Part shown: in pieces, positions 53,094 through 62,112 of the stretch
Position numbering within the stretch: the first letter of the stretch is position 1
How the letters are laid out: every line of letters begins with the position of its first letter
NCBI RefSeq assembly: GCF_014467055.1
Contig: NZ_CP060696.1
Span: 62,001-126,000 of the forward strand
From: Caproicibacterium amylolyticum
Lineage (GTDB): Bacteria; Bacillota; Clostridia; Oscillospirales; Acutalibacteraceae
Direction of reading: 5' to 3'
Length of the DNA: 64,000 nucleotides
Program-made: the position numbers and the translations under genes
Notes under the pieces: model-generated
What the model was told of the DNA's origin: nothing
The model's input: only the letters and a program-made list of their open reading frames with translations
Database searches by the model: none

Positions 53094-53998
53094 AGAATTT
53101 TGGGTATTTGCTTAAAGAAGGCATTAAAAACATCTGGACAAACCGCACTATGTCGCTGGCTTCCGTAGCGGTGCTGATGAGTTGCCTGCTGATGACAGGC
53201 GCGGCGGTGCTGTTCAGTTGGAACATTAAAACCGCAATGAGCATGGTGGAGGGCAACAACTCCATTAAAGTTTACATTAAACAAGACGTGCCTTCCCTGA
53301 AAGCACTGCAGATCGGCGACCAGATTCGTAAGCTGGACAATGTTGCCACCTGCGACTTTGTTTCCAAAAACGACGGCATGAAAGAAATGAAGCAGATGGT
53401 CGGCGAGCAGAATGCCGGCCTGCTGGACGGCTTGGAGGGCGATAACAACTGGCTGCCCGATGCTTTCCGTATTTCTATGAAGGACCTTTCCAAGTACAAG
53501 GAAACCGCCTCAAAAATCACATCTATTGAAGGTGTGGACAAGATTTATGATTATCAGGAACTGGCGGACAAGCTGACGCACATTGACAGTATCGTCACCA
53601 ATGTGGGTCTGGTTGTGGTGGTTGCGCTCAGTTTGGTTTCGCTGTTCATTATAGCGAACACCATTCGTGTTGCTATGTACTCCCGCCGCCTGGAAATCAG
53701 CATTATGAAGTCGGTTGGTGCTACTAACGGATTTATCCGCGTGCCGTTTTTGGTGGAAGGCATGGTAATTGGTCTTGCGGCGGGCGGCATTGCGGCAGGG
53801 CTGCTGCATCTGCTGTATTACCGCATTGTCAGTTCCATGGGTATCAGTGCACTGTTTAATGTCGTGGATCTGAACCGCATGATGGGGCCGCTTGTGGCGG
53901 TGTTTATGCTGATGGGTGCGCTGTTCGGCGCAGTCGGCGGTATTATATCCATTGGACGCTACCTGAAAAAAGAAGGAGGTTCTATCGTTGGCTGGTAA
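53090..53998 (+). CDS. ftsX: cell division protein FtsX
   Basis: A 302-residue membrane protein. The first span is ~22-45 (SLASVAVLMSCLLMTGAAVLF), then an extracytoplasmic domain of ~120 residues that contacts the hydrolase, then three C-terminal spans (TNVGLVVVVALSLVSLFIIANT, GMVIGLAAGGIAAGLLHLLYY, MGPLVAVFMLMGALFGAVGGI). The cytosolic loop YSRRLEISIMKSVGATNGFI is the FtsE contact. It overlaps ftsE by four bases and the M23 gene by eleven, so three proteins are made in a coupled way. Confidence 0.95.
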   Translation: MKNFGYLLKEGIKNIWTNRTMSLASVAVLMSCLLMTGAAVLFSWNIKTAMSMVEGNNSIKVYIKQDVPSLKALQIGDQIRKLDNVATCDFVSKNDGMKEMKQMVGEQNAGLLDGLEGDNNWLPDAFRISMKDLSKYKETASKITSIEGVDKIYDYQELADKLTHIDSIVTNVGLVVVVALSLVSLFIIANTIRVAMYSRRLEISIMKSVGATNGFIRVPFLVEGMVIGLAAGGIAAGLLHLLYYRIVSSMGISALFNVVDLNRMMGPLVAVFMLMGALFGAVGGIISIGRYLKKEGGSIVGW

Positions 53999-55262
53999 AG
54001 AGCACAAAGCAAAAAAAATCCTTAGCAGCATTGCTTCGCTGTGTATTGCGGCGGCAGTGGTGCTGTCCCCTGCCGTATCTACCGTATATGCGGCGGATGA
54101 TGTAGCAACCTTAAAGCAGAAACAGGCTGAATACGCACAGCAGAAAAAGGATAATGATGCAAAGCTCAGCCAGCTGCGGCAGGACAAAAGTCAGAAAGAG
54201 GCCTATAAGGAAACACTGGTCAGTCAGATTTCGACACTGCAGAACCAGATTGATACATACAACACGCAGATTCAGGAATTGGATGCCAATATTCTGAAGA
54301 CCCAGCAGGAAATAGCAGGCAAGCAAAAAGATATTGCTGCTAATACGGAAAAGCTGAAACAGCGTTTGTGTGCGTTATATATGTCCGGCGGTGCCAGCAA
54401 TCTGGAAATTCTGCTTTCTGCGGAAAGTGTGATGGATTTGGCGGACAAAACAGAAGCTCTGCAGATGGTGACTGAACATGACACTGCGCTGATTGACACC
54501 TTGAAAGCGGACATGGCGGCTGTCAAAAAGCAGAAAGATGCCATCGAGCAGAACCGGCAGGATGCTTCCACAGCAAAGACCGCGGTTTCCGAAAAGCAGA
54601 ACGAGCTTTCCGGCCTTGTCAGCGAAGCTCAGAGTGTGATTGATGACATGGCCTCTACAGAAAGCAATCTGCAGTCCGTCAGCGATTCCTTGGCGCAGAA
54701 AGAGGAAGAAGCCGGCAAGGCAGTTGACCAGTGGTACAAAGAATACGAAGCAAGCGAACAGAAAAAGAAAGTGGAAGCAGCCCAGCAGGCCGCACAGAAT
54801 CAGTCCGGCAGCAACGATGGAGGAAGTGGCGGTGGATCCGCCTCTACAGGCGGCGGCAGCGCCATTGGCAGCGGTTCCATGATGTGGCCGGTGCCAAGCT
54901 GCACCACCATTACCTCTCCATTCGGTTATCGTGACAGTCCTGGCGGCATTGGAAGCACAAACCATAAGGGCGTGGATATCGGTGCAAGCTACGGTGCACA
55001 GATCGTCGCCGCCGACAGCGGCGTAGTTGTGCAGGCAGGCGACAACGGTTGGGGCTACGGCAATCTGGTCATTATTGACCATGGAAATGGTTTGACTACC
55101 TACTATGGCCACATGAGCAGCGTCGCGGTCAGCAGCGGTCAGACAGTCGCAAAGGGCCAGCTGATTGGTTACGTTGGCAGTACCGGCAACAGTACCGGCC
55201 CGCACTGTCACTTTGAAGTGCGTAGCAACGGCACAGCGGTAGACCCAATGGGATACGTTTAA
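53988..55262 (+). CDS. M23 peptidoglycan hydrolase with coiled coil, FtsEX partner (EnvC/CwlO-like)
   Basis: A 424-residue secreted protein. The start is TTG 53988 (AAGGAGG eight bases upstream), then a signal peptide (ILSSIASLCIAAAVVLSPAV, cleavage near VYA-AD). A long coiled coil covers ~40-245, then a Ser/Gly linker (GSNDGGSGGGSASTGGGS) and a LytM domain with NHKGVDIG, DHGNGLTTYYGHM and GPHCHFEVR (zinc and catalytic histidines). The coiled coil is the expected docking part for FtsX. All LytM zinc ligands appear present, so it may cleave peptidoglycan itself, unlike E. coli EnvC, which only activates amidases. Confidence 0.92.
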   Translation: MAGKEHKAKKILSSIASLCIAAAVVLSPAVSTVYAADDVATLKQKQAEYAQQKKDNDAKLSQLRQDKSQKEAYKETLVSQISTLQNQIDTYNTQIQELDANILKTQQEIAGKQKDIAANTEKLKQRLCALYMSGGASNLEILLSAESVMDLADKTEALQMVTEHDTALIDTLKADMAAVKKQKDAIEQNRQDASTAKTAVSEKQNELSGLVSEAQSVIDDMASTESNLQSVSDSLAQKEEEAGKAVDQWYKEYEASEQKKKVEAAQQAAQNQSGSNDGGSGGGSASTGGGSAIGSGSMMWPVPSCTTITSPFGYRDSPGGIGSTNHKGVDIGASYGAQIVAADSGVVVQAGDNGWGYGNLVIIDHGNGLTTYYGHMSSVAVSSGQTVAKGQLIGYVGSTGNSTGPHCHFEVRSNGTAVDPMGYV

Positions 55263-55283
55263 AAGTAAAAGAAGATTTATAAA

Positions 55284-55324
55284 GGCAGCAACCACATGGC
55301 TTAATTGTGGTTGCTGCCTGTTTT
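55284..55324 (+). terminator. terminator of the ftsEX-M23 operon
   Basis: GGCAGCAACCACA and TGTGGTTGCTGCC, a 13-bp perfect stem, then TGTTTT. Confidence 0.9.
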
Positions 55325-55359
55325 ACAAGCCATAATCAGCATACAGGAAAGGCATGACA

Positions 55360-56154
55360 ATGCATAAGATTTTTGAGTCAGGAACGCAGCCCTTCACGAT
55401 TTTTAATGAATATCGGCAGGATTTTCCGATTGTGGTCAGCCTGCCGCACAGTGGCGTCTGCATTACCAGAGAAATGAATGAACAATTAATTGATGGTGTG
55501 GTGTTGCCCAACACCGATTGGTACTTGCCCGAGTTGTATACATTCCTCAAAGAAATGGGCATTACAGGTATTGTCAATCACATGAGCCGCTATGTCATTG
55601 ACCCCAATCGTGCTCTGGATGCAAGCGAGGCAAAGTCTTATAAAACGAACCTGATTTACAAGCGAACCACACAAGGATATGCCATGTACCGGTCAAAACT
55701 GCAAAAACAGGAGGTTCAGAGCCGCATCCGTGATTTCTATGAGCCGTACCATCAGGCAGTGCGGTGCTTATTGGAGGAAAAGGAAAAACGCTTTGGCCGG
55801 GTGTATTTATTTGACTTGCACAGTTTTGGCTTGGATATGGGTGCAGATATCGTTTTGGGCAACCGAAACGGTGGAACCACCTCGACGGAGCTTATGCAGT
55901 TTGTCAGGGCGTCTTTGGAACAGCAGGGCCTTACTGTGCAGGAGAATCAACCGTTTTCCGGCGGCTATATTACCCGATGGTACGGCGCAGCGGAAGACTG
56001 TGAAGCGCTGCAAATGGAGCTTTGGTATCAGACATACATTGACCGCCGTGACTTCGGCAATGAGGAATTGCCAGCCATTGACCGCACACTTTATAGCGGC
56101 ACGCAGCAGAAACTACAGGCTGTCTTTCAGTCACTGTGCCAGCGACTGGGCTGA
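55360..56154 (+). CDS. N-formylglutamate amidohydrolase family protein
   Basis: 264 residues of the FGase family. Blocks seen: VVSLPHSGVCITREM, TDWYLPELY, VNHMSRYVIDPNRAL, YEPYHQAV, LFDLHSFG and NGGTTS. The conserved His/Asp/Glu set suggests a zinc hydrolase that removes formate from N-formyl amino acids. ATG 55360 with AAAGG seven bases upstream is preferred over 55354. It lies 63 bp upstream of an arginase-fold enzyme. That pairing recalls late histidine degradation (HutG activities), although no hutH, hutU or hutI is in the window. Confidence 0.88.
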   Translation: MHKIFESGTQPFTIFNEYRQDFPIVVSLPHSGVCITREMNEQLIDGVVLPNTDWYLPELYTFLKEMGITGIVNHMSRYVIDPNRALDASEAKSYKTNLIYKRTTQGYAMYRSKLQKQEVQSRIRDFYEPYHQAVRCLLEEKEKRFGRVYLFDLHSFGLDMGADIVLGNRNGGTTSTELMQFVRASLEQQGLTVQENQPFSGGYITRWYGAAEDCEALQMELWYQTYIDRRDFGNEELPAIDRTLYSGTQQKLQAVFQSLCQRLG

Positions 56155-56217
56155 TGCTTGGTTGGTTTCAAAAGGTAATACTGGAATCAAAAAATCCGGT
56201 GAAAGTGAGGAATCGAA

Positions 56218-56970
56218 ATGACACAGAAAAATGTCATTATGGACTTTTCACGCGTTTATGAGCAGGAGAATTTTTACCGCCACACACACTTTGACTGGAT
56301 TGACTGTACCGATATTGCGGGAACCAGCTGCTACTGTACTGCGCAGGCCGCCGCGGAGATTCGGCGGCGCATACAGGCGTATCCGGTGCAGGGCATTCAT
56401 TTTCTGGATTCTGGGGATTATCATTATGTCAGTGAATTTTGGATGGAAAAAGTACAGGAGCCGTTCAATTTGCTGCTGTTTGATTATCACAGCGATATGC
56501 AGCCGCCGAAATTTCCGGAACTTTTGTCCTGCGGCTGTTGGGTAAAAAACGCAATGGAGCAAAATCCGCAGCTGCAGCAGGTGTGCATTGTAGGGCCGGA
56601 CGAGAGCGCCTTTGCTGGTCTTGCGCAGCAGTACCGCGGGCGGCTGCTGTGTGTCAGTCTGCAGGCGCTGCAGGAGCAGGAAACGTGGAAGCAGCTGGCG
56701 AAGCTGCAGAGCAGCCTGCCGGTGTACATATCCATTGACAAGGATGTGCTGAACACCTACTTTGCCCGTACCGACTGGAGCCAGGGAGGCCTTTCTCTGC
56801 CGGTGCTGGAAAGGCTGCTTTCGCTGTTTGAATCCCACTGCCGGGTAATTGGCATTGATATTTGTGGGGAAAGCAAGGCGGACGTCCGTTTTTTGCTTGA
56901 TAACCGGGAAGAAGAAATCAATAATGCCTCCAACCTGGAACTGCTGCGGTTTCTGTTAAAAAGTGCATAA
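56218..56970 (+). CDS. arginase/ureohydrolase-fold metalloenzyme
   Basis: 250 residues. The metal motifs appear as DSGDYHYVS, LLFDYHSDMQ (family DAHxD) and ISIDKDVLNTYFARTDW (family SxDxDxxDP), with CGESKAD near the end. The first His position (GGDHS in arginases) is replaced by DSGDYH, so it is a diverged member. Formiminoglutamase, agmatinase or a related amidinohydrolase are all possible. GTGAGG is upstream of ATG 56218. It is the second gene of the pair with the FGase enzyme and is followed by a strong terminator. Confidence 0.82.
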   Translation: MTQKNVIMDFSRVYEQENFYRHTHFDWIDCTDIAGTSCYCTAQAAAEIRRRIQAYPVQGIHFLDSGDYHYVSEFWMEKVQEPFNLLLFDYHSDMQPPKFPELLSCGCWVKNAMEQNPQLQQVCIVGPDESAFAGLAQQYRGRLLCVSLQALQEQETWKQLAKLQSSLPVYISIDKDVLNTYFARTDWSQGGLSLPVLERLLSLFESHCRVIGIDICGESKADVRFLLDNREEEINNASNLELLRFLLKSA

Positions 56971-56973
56971 AAA

Positions 56974-57005
56974 ACGGACCCGCGGCGGTGGCGGGTCCGT
57001 TTTTG
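56974..57005 (+). terminator. terminator of the FGase/ureohydrolase pair
   Basis: ACGGACCCGC and GCGGGTCCGT, 10-bp stem, then TTTTT. Confidence 0.92.
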
Positions 57006-57112
57006 TGTTGTGTATCAGGGGGAAAGTCCTGCACACAAGGGAATAAAGTATATGAAAAAGATGTCTTATAAACTGAGAAGATAGAAAACAGAAATCGTGA
57101 ATTTATCGCCGG

Positions 57113-59227
57113 TTAGCCCACAGTGCCGCGGAATACACAGTAGAGTTTGTCATCCAGCATGATGTAAATGCCGGTCTGCTGGCCTTTGCTGCCAATTGCG
57201 CGGATGCCGTACAGATAAGTCACGGAGCCATCTGCGTTGGATTTGCTGCCCTTTGCCAGTGTCTGCAGGGCAGAACCGCTGCCGACAGTGAAAGCAGGCT
57301 TGGTGCCGCCCTTTGGTACAGTAACGGCGAAGGTGTACTGCTGGCCTTTCTTTACAGCCAGGTCTTTGTTGGTGTCGCTGGAGAAAGGACGCGCATTGGT
57401 GGAAGCTGTGAACTGTTTTGTGCCGTTTACATAGATGCCGACTTCCTTATTGTTGTGCAGGCCGTAAACTGCGTAGGTTGCGGTTTTTGTGGAAGCATTC
57501 CATGCTTTCAGTGTGTTAATGGTTGCATCCTTGCTGCCGGCATTGACGGAAGCAGGAGCCTTGTCTGTCTTTACAGTGAAGGCAGTGTTGTAGCCGAGCG
57601 GTGTTTTTACAGTGCCGCTCTGGCTGCACTTTACGGTGGCGGTATCTGCGGCGCCGTTCTTGATAATCGTAAAGGTCTGGTCAATCTTTTCAGTGCTGCC
57701 GGCATCGGTGATTTGGTATGTATCAATCTTGAAAGTGTCATTGGTCAGGTCAATGACGGAGTAGCTGGGCAGCCAGTTTTGGCTGCGCTTTGCGACGTAA
57801 TCCTGCTGTGTGGAAAGAAGTTCATAATACTTGGAACCGGAAGCGGAGTTTGCAGTCATGTAAAGCGTGCCGCTCGGATTTGTTACCGTGCCGGAGGGTG
57901 CGTCCTGCATCACATAGCACTTGTTGTCTGCCATGAATTTGTTGTGGGCGCTCTGTGCTTTACTGTTGCCGGCGGCGGGGCTGAACGGAATGGTTTCGCC
58001 GGTAACGTTGTTTTTTACGTTGTCCCAGTCGTAGTCATTGGAAGCAGTGTCAAACGGCATTTCATATTCGCCGTGGGACTGTGCGTCACCCTCCAGAAGC
58101 TTGGTGCGGCTGTAGGTGTGGTCATGGCCCTGCAGTACAACGTCCACATCATATTTGTCAAAAATCGGTGTCAGCTGTGTGCGGAGAATCATGCCGTCTG
58201 TTTCAGAATGGTCAAGGCCGGAGCCGTAAATATCCTGATGGATTGTAACGATGCGCCACTTTGCGGAGGGGTATGCGGCAGTCGCTTTTTTCAAGGTATC
58301 TTCATGTTCCGCACAGTTGTAGTTGTTGGTGTTCAGTACAACAAACAGCGCACTGCCGTAAGAATAATAATAGTCACTGCCGGCGGTCGTTTTGCCGTTG
58401 CCGGTGGGGTTTGGATCGTTGAAATGATAGCTGTAGTCTTCATTCAAAGAGTCATGGTTGCCAATCGTGGTAGCAACTGGCAGGCTCTGCAGAACGTTGG
58501 CATTCAAAAAGCCGGCGTATTCTTCTTCTTTTGCTTTGCCGGTTTTGTTGACCTGGTCGCCCGCGGAAATGATGAAGTTTAGGTCAGGATTCTGCTGTGC
58601 GGCAATGTCAAGGGTACGGTCCCAGCCGTAAGCATCGTTGCGGGCGGCAGTGTTGGCCTCACCGTCTTTTTCCTCCAGTTTGGCGGCGTTTTGTGTCTGT
58701 CCTTTGGAAGCGCCAATCTGCGGATCACCGACGTACAGCATCTTCATATGGGAAAAGCTTCCGGTTTTGTACTGTACAGGTTCGGACTTTTCACCATTGC
58801 GTTCTACGCTGTAGTAGTAGGTGGTGTTTTCGGTCAGGCCGGTTACTGTGACGTGGTTGTACTGATAGCCGCTGACGAGTTTTTCATTTACTGTGCCAAA
58901 GGTGCCCGTGAATTCTTTCAGATTGTTTTTGTCAGTGCCGAACAGGACAACCGGTGTGGCATCTTTGCCAGAAACTGTTTTGCTGTACCAGGCAAAGTTC
59001 ATCTGGGTATCGTCTGCACCGGGTGTCATGGAAACCTTGGTATAGTCTGTAGAAACGGTTTTCCAAGTTTCTGTCCAGTCATTCCACTTGGTGTCGGTAG
59101 AGGAAACGGAGGAAGATGCACCGTTGCAGAATTTCCCCTCGGTTGCTGCAAATACCGCAGAACCTGTGGAAACAACAACTGCGCAGGCCAGCACGCCTGC
59201 CAGAACTTTTTTATTGCGTGGATTCAT
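57113..59227 (-). CDS. secreted purple acid phosphatase-like metallophosphoesterase
   Basis: A 704-residue exported protein. ATG 59227 has AAAGGGG upstream, and the signal peptide is MNPRNKKVLAGVLACAVVVS continuing to VFA-AT. Residues ~35-155 are the Ig/FN3-like N-terminal domain of purple acid phosphatases. The metallophosphatase core is ~160-500, with YVGDPQIG, ISAGDQVN, TIGNHDSLNE, TIHQDIYG and LQGHDHTYSR (two-metal ligands). The C-terminal ~160 residues hold two copies of a domain also found at the end of the serine hydrolase at 19773. It would release phosphate from external phosphomonoesters. It appears monocistronic. Confidence 0.92.
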   Translation of the reverse strand: MNPRNKKVLAGVLACAVVVSTGSAVFAATEGKFCNGASSSVSSTDTKWNDWTETWKTVSTDYTKVSMTPGADDTQMNFAWYSKTVSGKDATPVVLFGTDKNNLKEFTGTFGTVNEKLVSGYQYNHVTVTGLTENTTYYYSVERNGEKSEPVQYKTGSFSHMKMLYVGDPQIGASKGQTQNAAKLEEKDGEANTAARNDAYGWDRTLDIAAQQNPDLNFIISAGDQVNKTGKAKEEEYAGFLNANVLQSLPVATTIGNHDSLNEDYSYHFNDPNPTGNGKTTAGSDYYYSYGSALFVVLNTNNYNCAEHEDTLKKATAAYPSAKWRIVTIHQDIYGSGLDHSETDGMILRTQLTPIFDKYDVDVVLQGHDHTYSRTKLLEGDAQSHGEYEMPFDTASNDYDWDNVKNNVTGETIPFSPAAGNSKAQSAHNKFMADNKCYVMQDAPSGTVTNPSGTLYMTANSASGSKYYELLSTQQDYVAKRSQNWLPSYSVIDLTNDTFKIDTYQITDAGSTEKIDQTFTIIKNGAADTATVKCSQSGTVKTPLGYNTAFTVKTDKAPASVNAGSKDATINTLKAWNASTKTATYAVYGLHNNKEVGIYVNGTKQFTASTNARPFSSDTNKDLAVKKGQQYTFAVTVPKGGTKPAFTVGSGSALQTLAKGSKSNADGSVTYLYGIRAIGSKGQQTGIYIMLDDKLYCVFRGTVG

Positions 59228-59407
59228 AATCTGTATACCCCTTTTGCTTCTCAAATTTTGCCCGGTGGGAACCAGACTGAAGCCGGTTTTCGGCGTGTCC
59301 CTTGCCGTGCCAAAAGGAGTATAGCACCTAGTAAAAGCGGGTACAATCCAGATTACAAAAGCTTTAGAAGAAGTTAAATTTGATTTTACACAGTTAACCG
59401 TTTTCTA

Positions 59408-59441
59408 ATAAAAAAAGAAAAAGCCGCAGGTTTCCTGCGGC
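59408..59441 (-). terminator. terminator of the GH35 gene
   Basis: On the minus strand GCCGCAGG and CCTGCGGC with a short loop, followed by TTTTTCTTTTTTT. Confidence 0.88.
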
Positions 59442-59479
59442 GGCGAAGAATTAATGGAAAGTAACTATGTGCGAAAACT

Positions 59480-61243
59480 TTACCCCAAGTCAGGTTTACT
59501 GCGGAAAGCAACCGTACTTCCCGTTTTGCCCTCGGTTTCAAACAAAATCAGTTCGTTTTCTCCCAGTTTTAAAATTGGAGCGGGAACATACAGCCGCTTT
59601 TGCGGCCCAATTTCCCAAAAACGTCCAAGCTGGAAGCCGTTAAGTACGGCACAGCCTTTTCCCCAGCCGGTCAGGTCAAGGAAAGTGTCGCCTGCTTTTT
59701 CTACGGTGAAGGGTATGCGGTAAAATGCAGGTGTGCCCTCGCAGTGTGGTTTGCTGAAATCAATTTTCTGTACTGCTTCCGCATCCATCGGCAGGGTGTA
59801 CATTTTCCAGCCAGCATGGCCGTGGCCGTTCAGCAGAACCGCGCCGTCGATGCCTTTGCGCTGGTGCTCCATGCGTGGGCCGTAGTTGACTCGTCCCATG
59901 TTTTCCGTCAGAATTTCAAGCTGGGAGCGGGTACCGAGTGCCGGTGCAACAGGGTATTCTTTGAGCAGTTCCCGGTCGTAAAGTGTCAGGTATGGTTTAT
60001 GATTGAAGAAAATTTGTGCGCGGTCATTGGCACCGGTCAGCTCCAGCTTTTCTATCGAAACATTGGGGTTCAAGTCAGACACATATAGGGTGTACCCAAA
60101 GTTCTGTCCCAGTTTTTCCATGCACAGCGGCCACGGATTTTCCGTACAGTCCGCGATTTCTTCCACAACAGAAAACAGCGAAACAGAATCCTGCACGGCG
60201 GCAGTGCCGTAGTCCATCTTTGCAGCGGGCGCGGAAAATTTCATTTCCGGTATCGGCGCGTATTTTGCGATTACGTTCTGAAATGCTTTATATTTTGGTG
60301 TAAGTTCCCCATTTTCGGTCAGCAGGGCATCATAATCATAAGAGGTGACATCCGGCTGCAAGTGTCCGTAGTAATTGGCACCGTTGGTGAAGCCAAAGTT
60401 TGTGCCGCCGTGGAACATATAAATGTTTACACTGCCGCGCTGGAGAATGGCATCCAGTTCCTGTGCGCAGGTCTGTGCGTCCGTGGTATGATGTGCTTTG
60501 TCGCCCCAGGCATCAAACCAGCCAACCCAAAATTCTGTACACATCAGCGGTGCGCTGCCAATACGTTTTTGCAGGCGGGGAAATTGCGCCGGAGCCTTGC
60601 TGCCGAAGTTGGCAGTCGGCAGAGCGTCAGGCAGACTGCCGCCGTCCAGATAATCTCCCCAGGGACCGTCTGAAGTGATGAATGGAACAGTAGCGCCGTT
60701 TTCGCGCATACAGTCCCGCAGTGCAGCAAGGTAAGCGGTTTCGTCGCCGTAGGCGCCGTATTCATTTTCTACCTGCATCATAAGAATCGGGCCGCCTTGG
60801 TCAATCTGCAGCGGGGTAAGGATGGAAAACAGCTTCTTATAATAGCTGCGCACATGGTTCAGGTACGGCGGATAGGTGCAGCGCAGTTTCATGCCGTCCT
60901 CTGCCAGAAGCCAGCCCGGCAAACCACCGAATTCCCATTCCCCGCAGATGTAGGGAGAGGGGCGCACGATGGCAAACAGCCCAACTTCTTTGGCGATGTG
61001 CAGGAACTGTGCAAGGTCAAGCATGCCGGAAAAACAGAATTCGCCGGGGTGCGGTTCGTGCAGGTTCCATGGCACATAAGTTTCCACGGTGTTGCAGCCC
61101 AGTGCGCGCAGCTTTTCCAGTCGGTCACGCCAGTACTGCGGCACAACCCGAAAGTAGTGGAGGGCACCGGAGATAATTTTAAAGGGTTCATTATCCAGAT
61201 AAAACTGGTCTTTGATTTCAAATGTGTGATCGCAGGCTGTCAT
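59480..61243 (-). CDS. GH35 beta-galactosidase
   Basis: A 587-residue cytoplasmic glycosidase; no signal peptide. The (beta/alpha)8 barrel contains the family start ISGALHYFRVVPQYWRDRL, ETYVPWNLHEP, the acid/base in MMQVENEYGAYG and the nucleophile in LMCTEFWVGWFD, then HGGTNFGFTNGA. The C-terminal ~200 residues are the jelly-roll domains ending in LNGFQLGRFWEIGPQ. It releases beta-linked galactose from oligosaccharides. AAAGGAAT precedes the ATG. It is monocistronic, with no transporter beside it. Confidence 0.95.
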   Translation of the reverse strand: MTACDHTFEIKDQFYLDNEPFKIISGALHYFRVVPQYWRDRLEKLRALGCNTVETYVPWNLHEPHPGEFCFSGMLDLAQFLHIAKEVGLFAIVRPSPYICGEWEFGGLPGWLLAEDGMKLRCTYPPYLNHVRSYYKKLFSILTPLQIDQGGPILMMQVENEYGAYGDETAYLAALRDCMRENGATVPFITSDGPWGDYLDGGSLPDALPTANFGSKAPAQFPRLQKRIGSAPLMCTEFWVGWFDAWGDKAHHTTDAQTCAQELDAILQRGSVNIYMFHGGTNFGFTNGANYYGHLQPDVTSYDYDALLTENGELTPKYKAFQNVIAKYAPIPEMKFSAPAAKMDYGTAAVQDSVSLFSVVEEIADCTENPWPLCMEKLGQNFGYTLYVSDLNPNVSIEKLELTGANDRAQIFFNHKPYLTLYDRELLKEYPVAPALGTRSQLEILTENMGRVNYGPRMEHQRKGIDGAVLLNGHGHAGWKMYTLPMDAEAVQKIDFSKPHCEGTPAFYRIPFTVEKAGDTFLDLTGWGKGCAVLNGFQLGRFWEIGPQKRLYVPAPILKLGENELILFETEGKTGSTVAFRSKPDLG

Positions 61244-61367
61244 GGTAATTCCTTTCTGCTGAAAGTGCGGATACGAGGCAAGAATGGCTGCACTTTGAAA
61301 CCGGTTTCTTGCTCTTGCAAATTTACTATAGCACTTTCACGTATACGAGTCAATACGGAAGAAAGCA

Positions 61368-61403
61368 CAAAAAAAGCCGGCATCGTTTGTAAGCGGTGCC
61401 GGC
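61368..61403 (-). terminator. terminator of the divergent-PAP2 gene
   Basis: GCCGGCACCG and CGATGCCGGC (one mismatch-type pair) on the minus strand, followed by TTTTTTT. Confidence 0.88.
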
Positions 61404-61408
61404 ACGAT

Positions 61409-61852
61409 TTATAATTGTAAAAACCGATGAGCAAACGCGCCCTGTATCAGCAACGCCATGAGAATGCCCAGCAGGCCGCCGCAGATCACCTCTATTGGGC
61501 GGTGACCAAGGCTGGTTTCCAGCGGGACATACGGTTTGTCTGGTTCCAGTTTTTCAGTTATATGGTTAATGGCAGCCGCGTGGCGGCCAGCTTCCCACCG
61601 AACACCCAGTGCGTCATAAATGACCACGGCGGAAAGCGCCACGCCAAGTGCAAATTCAACAGATGCAAAACCGCGCACTATGCCGCAGCCAAATGCGGTT
61701 GCGCAGACAAAGGCAGAGTGGGAGCTTGGCATGCCGCCGGTGCCGACGGCCACACGAACCGTTACCCTTCTGCCGCGTATCCAGCAGGTCAGAACCTTAA
61801 TGAGCTGCGCAGTCAGCCAGGCCATTGCCGCGGATACGATGATCCAGTTCAT
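61409..61852 (-). CDS. divergent PAP2 family membrane protein (DUF212/YuiD-like)
   Basis: 147 residues with about four hydrophobic segments. The markers GTGGMPSSHSAFVCA and ETSLGHRPIEVICGG are the divergent phosphatase motifs of the DUF212 family; the first residues IIVSAAMAWLTAQLIK match its N-terminus. ATG 61852 follows AAAGGAGG; the longer frame to 61951 runs through a hairpin and lacks a site. A lipid-phosphate phosphatase activity is suggested by the fold but not proven for this family. Confidence 0.88.
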   Translation of the reverse strand: MNWIIVSAAMAWLTAQLIKVLTCWIRGRRVTVRVAVGTGGMPSSHSAFVCATAFGCGIVRGFASVEFALGVALSAVVIYDALGVRWEAGRHAAAINHITEKLEPDKPYVPLETSLGHRPIEVICGGLLGILMALLIQGAFAHRFLQL

Positions 61853-61900
61853 ACAGTATCCTCCTTTTTGGGCCGGCCGCAGTTTGCTCCGGTCAAAATC

Positions 61901-61933
61901 AGCAGACCCGCTGCAGAAACAGACGGGTCTGCT
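61901..61933. other. strong inverted repeat upstream of the divergent-PAP2 gene
   Basis: AGCAGACCCG (61901-61910) pairs perfectly with 61924-61933. It is followed by TTTTGGG on the plus strand and GATTTTG on the minus strand, so it could be a weak terminator in either direction or a leader hairpin of the minus-strand gene. Confidence 0.5.
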
Positions 61934-62066
61934 TTTGGGCAAAAACACCATTCTATCAGAATAGTCTTTCTCAAATTATACCCTGCCGGACAGGTAAAGT
62001 AAAGAAAGAAATTTGCCGCGGAGTGGTTTTGTACCTAAGTATGAGCAGGTTTTCAGATATTCATAC

Positions 62067-62106
62067 AAAACGGGGCACACACCGAAGCCGGTGTATGCCC
62101 CGTTTT
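62067..62106. terminator. terminator after the 62113 small gene
   Basis: AAAACGGGGCA(C/T)ACACCG pairs across a four-base loop with its complement ending CCCCGTTTT. It is symmetrical and could act both ways. Confidence 0.88.
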
Positions 62107-62112
62107 AGGTAC

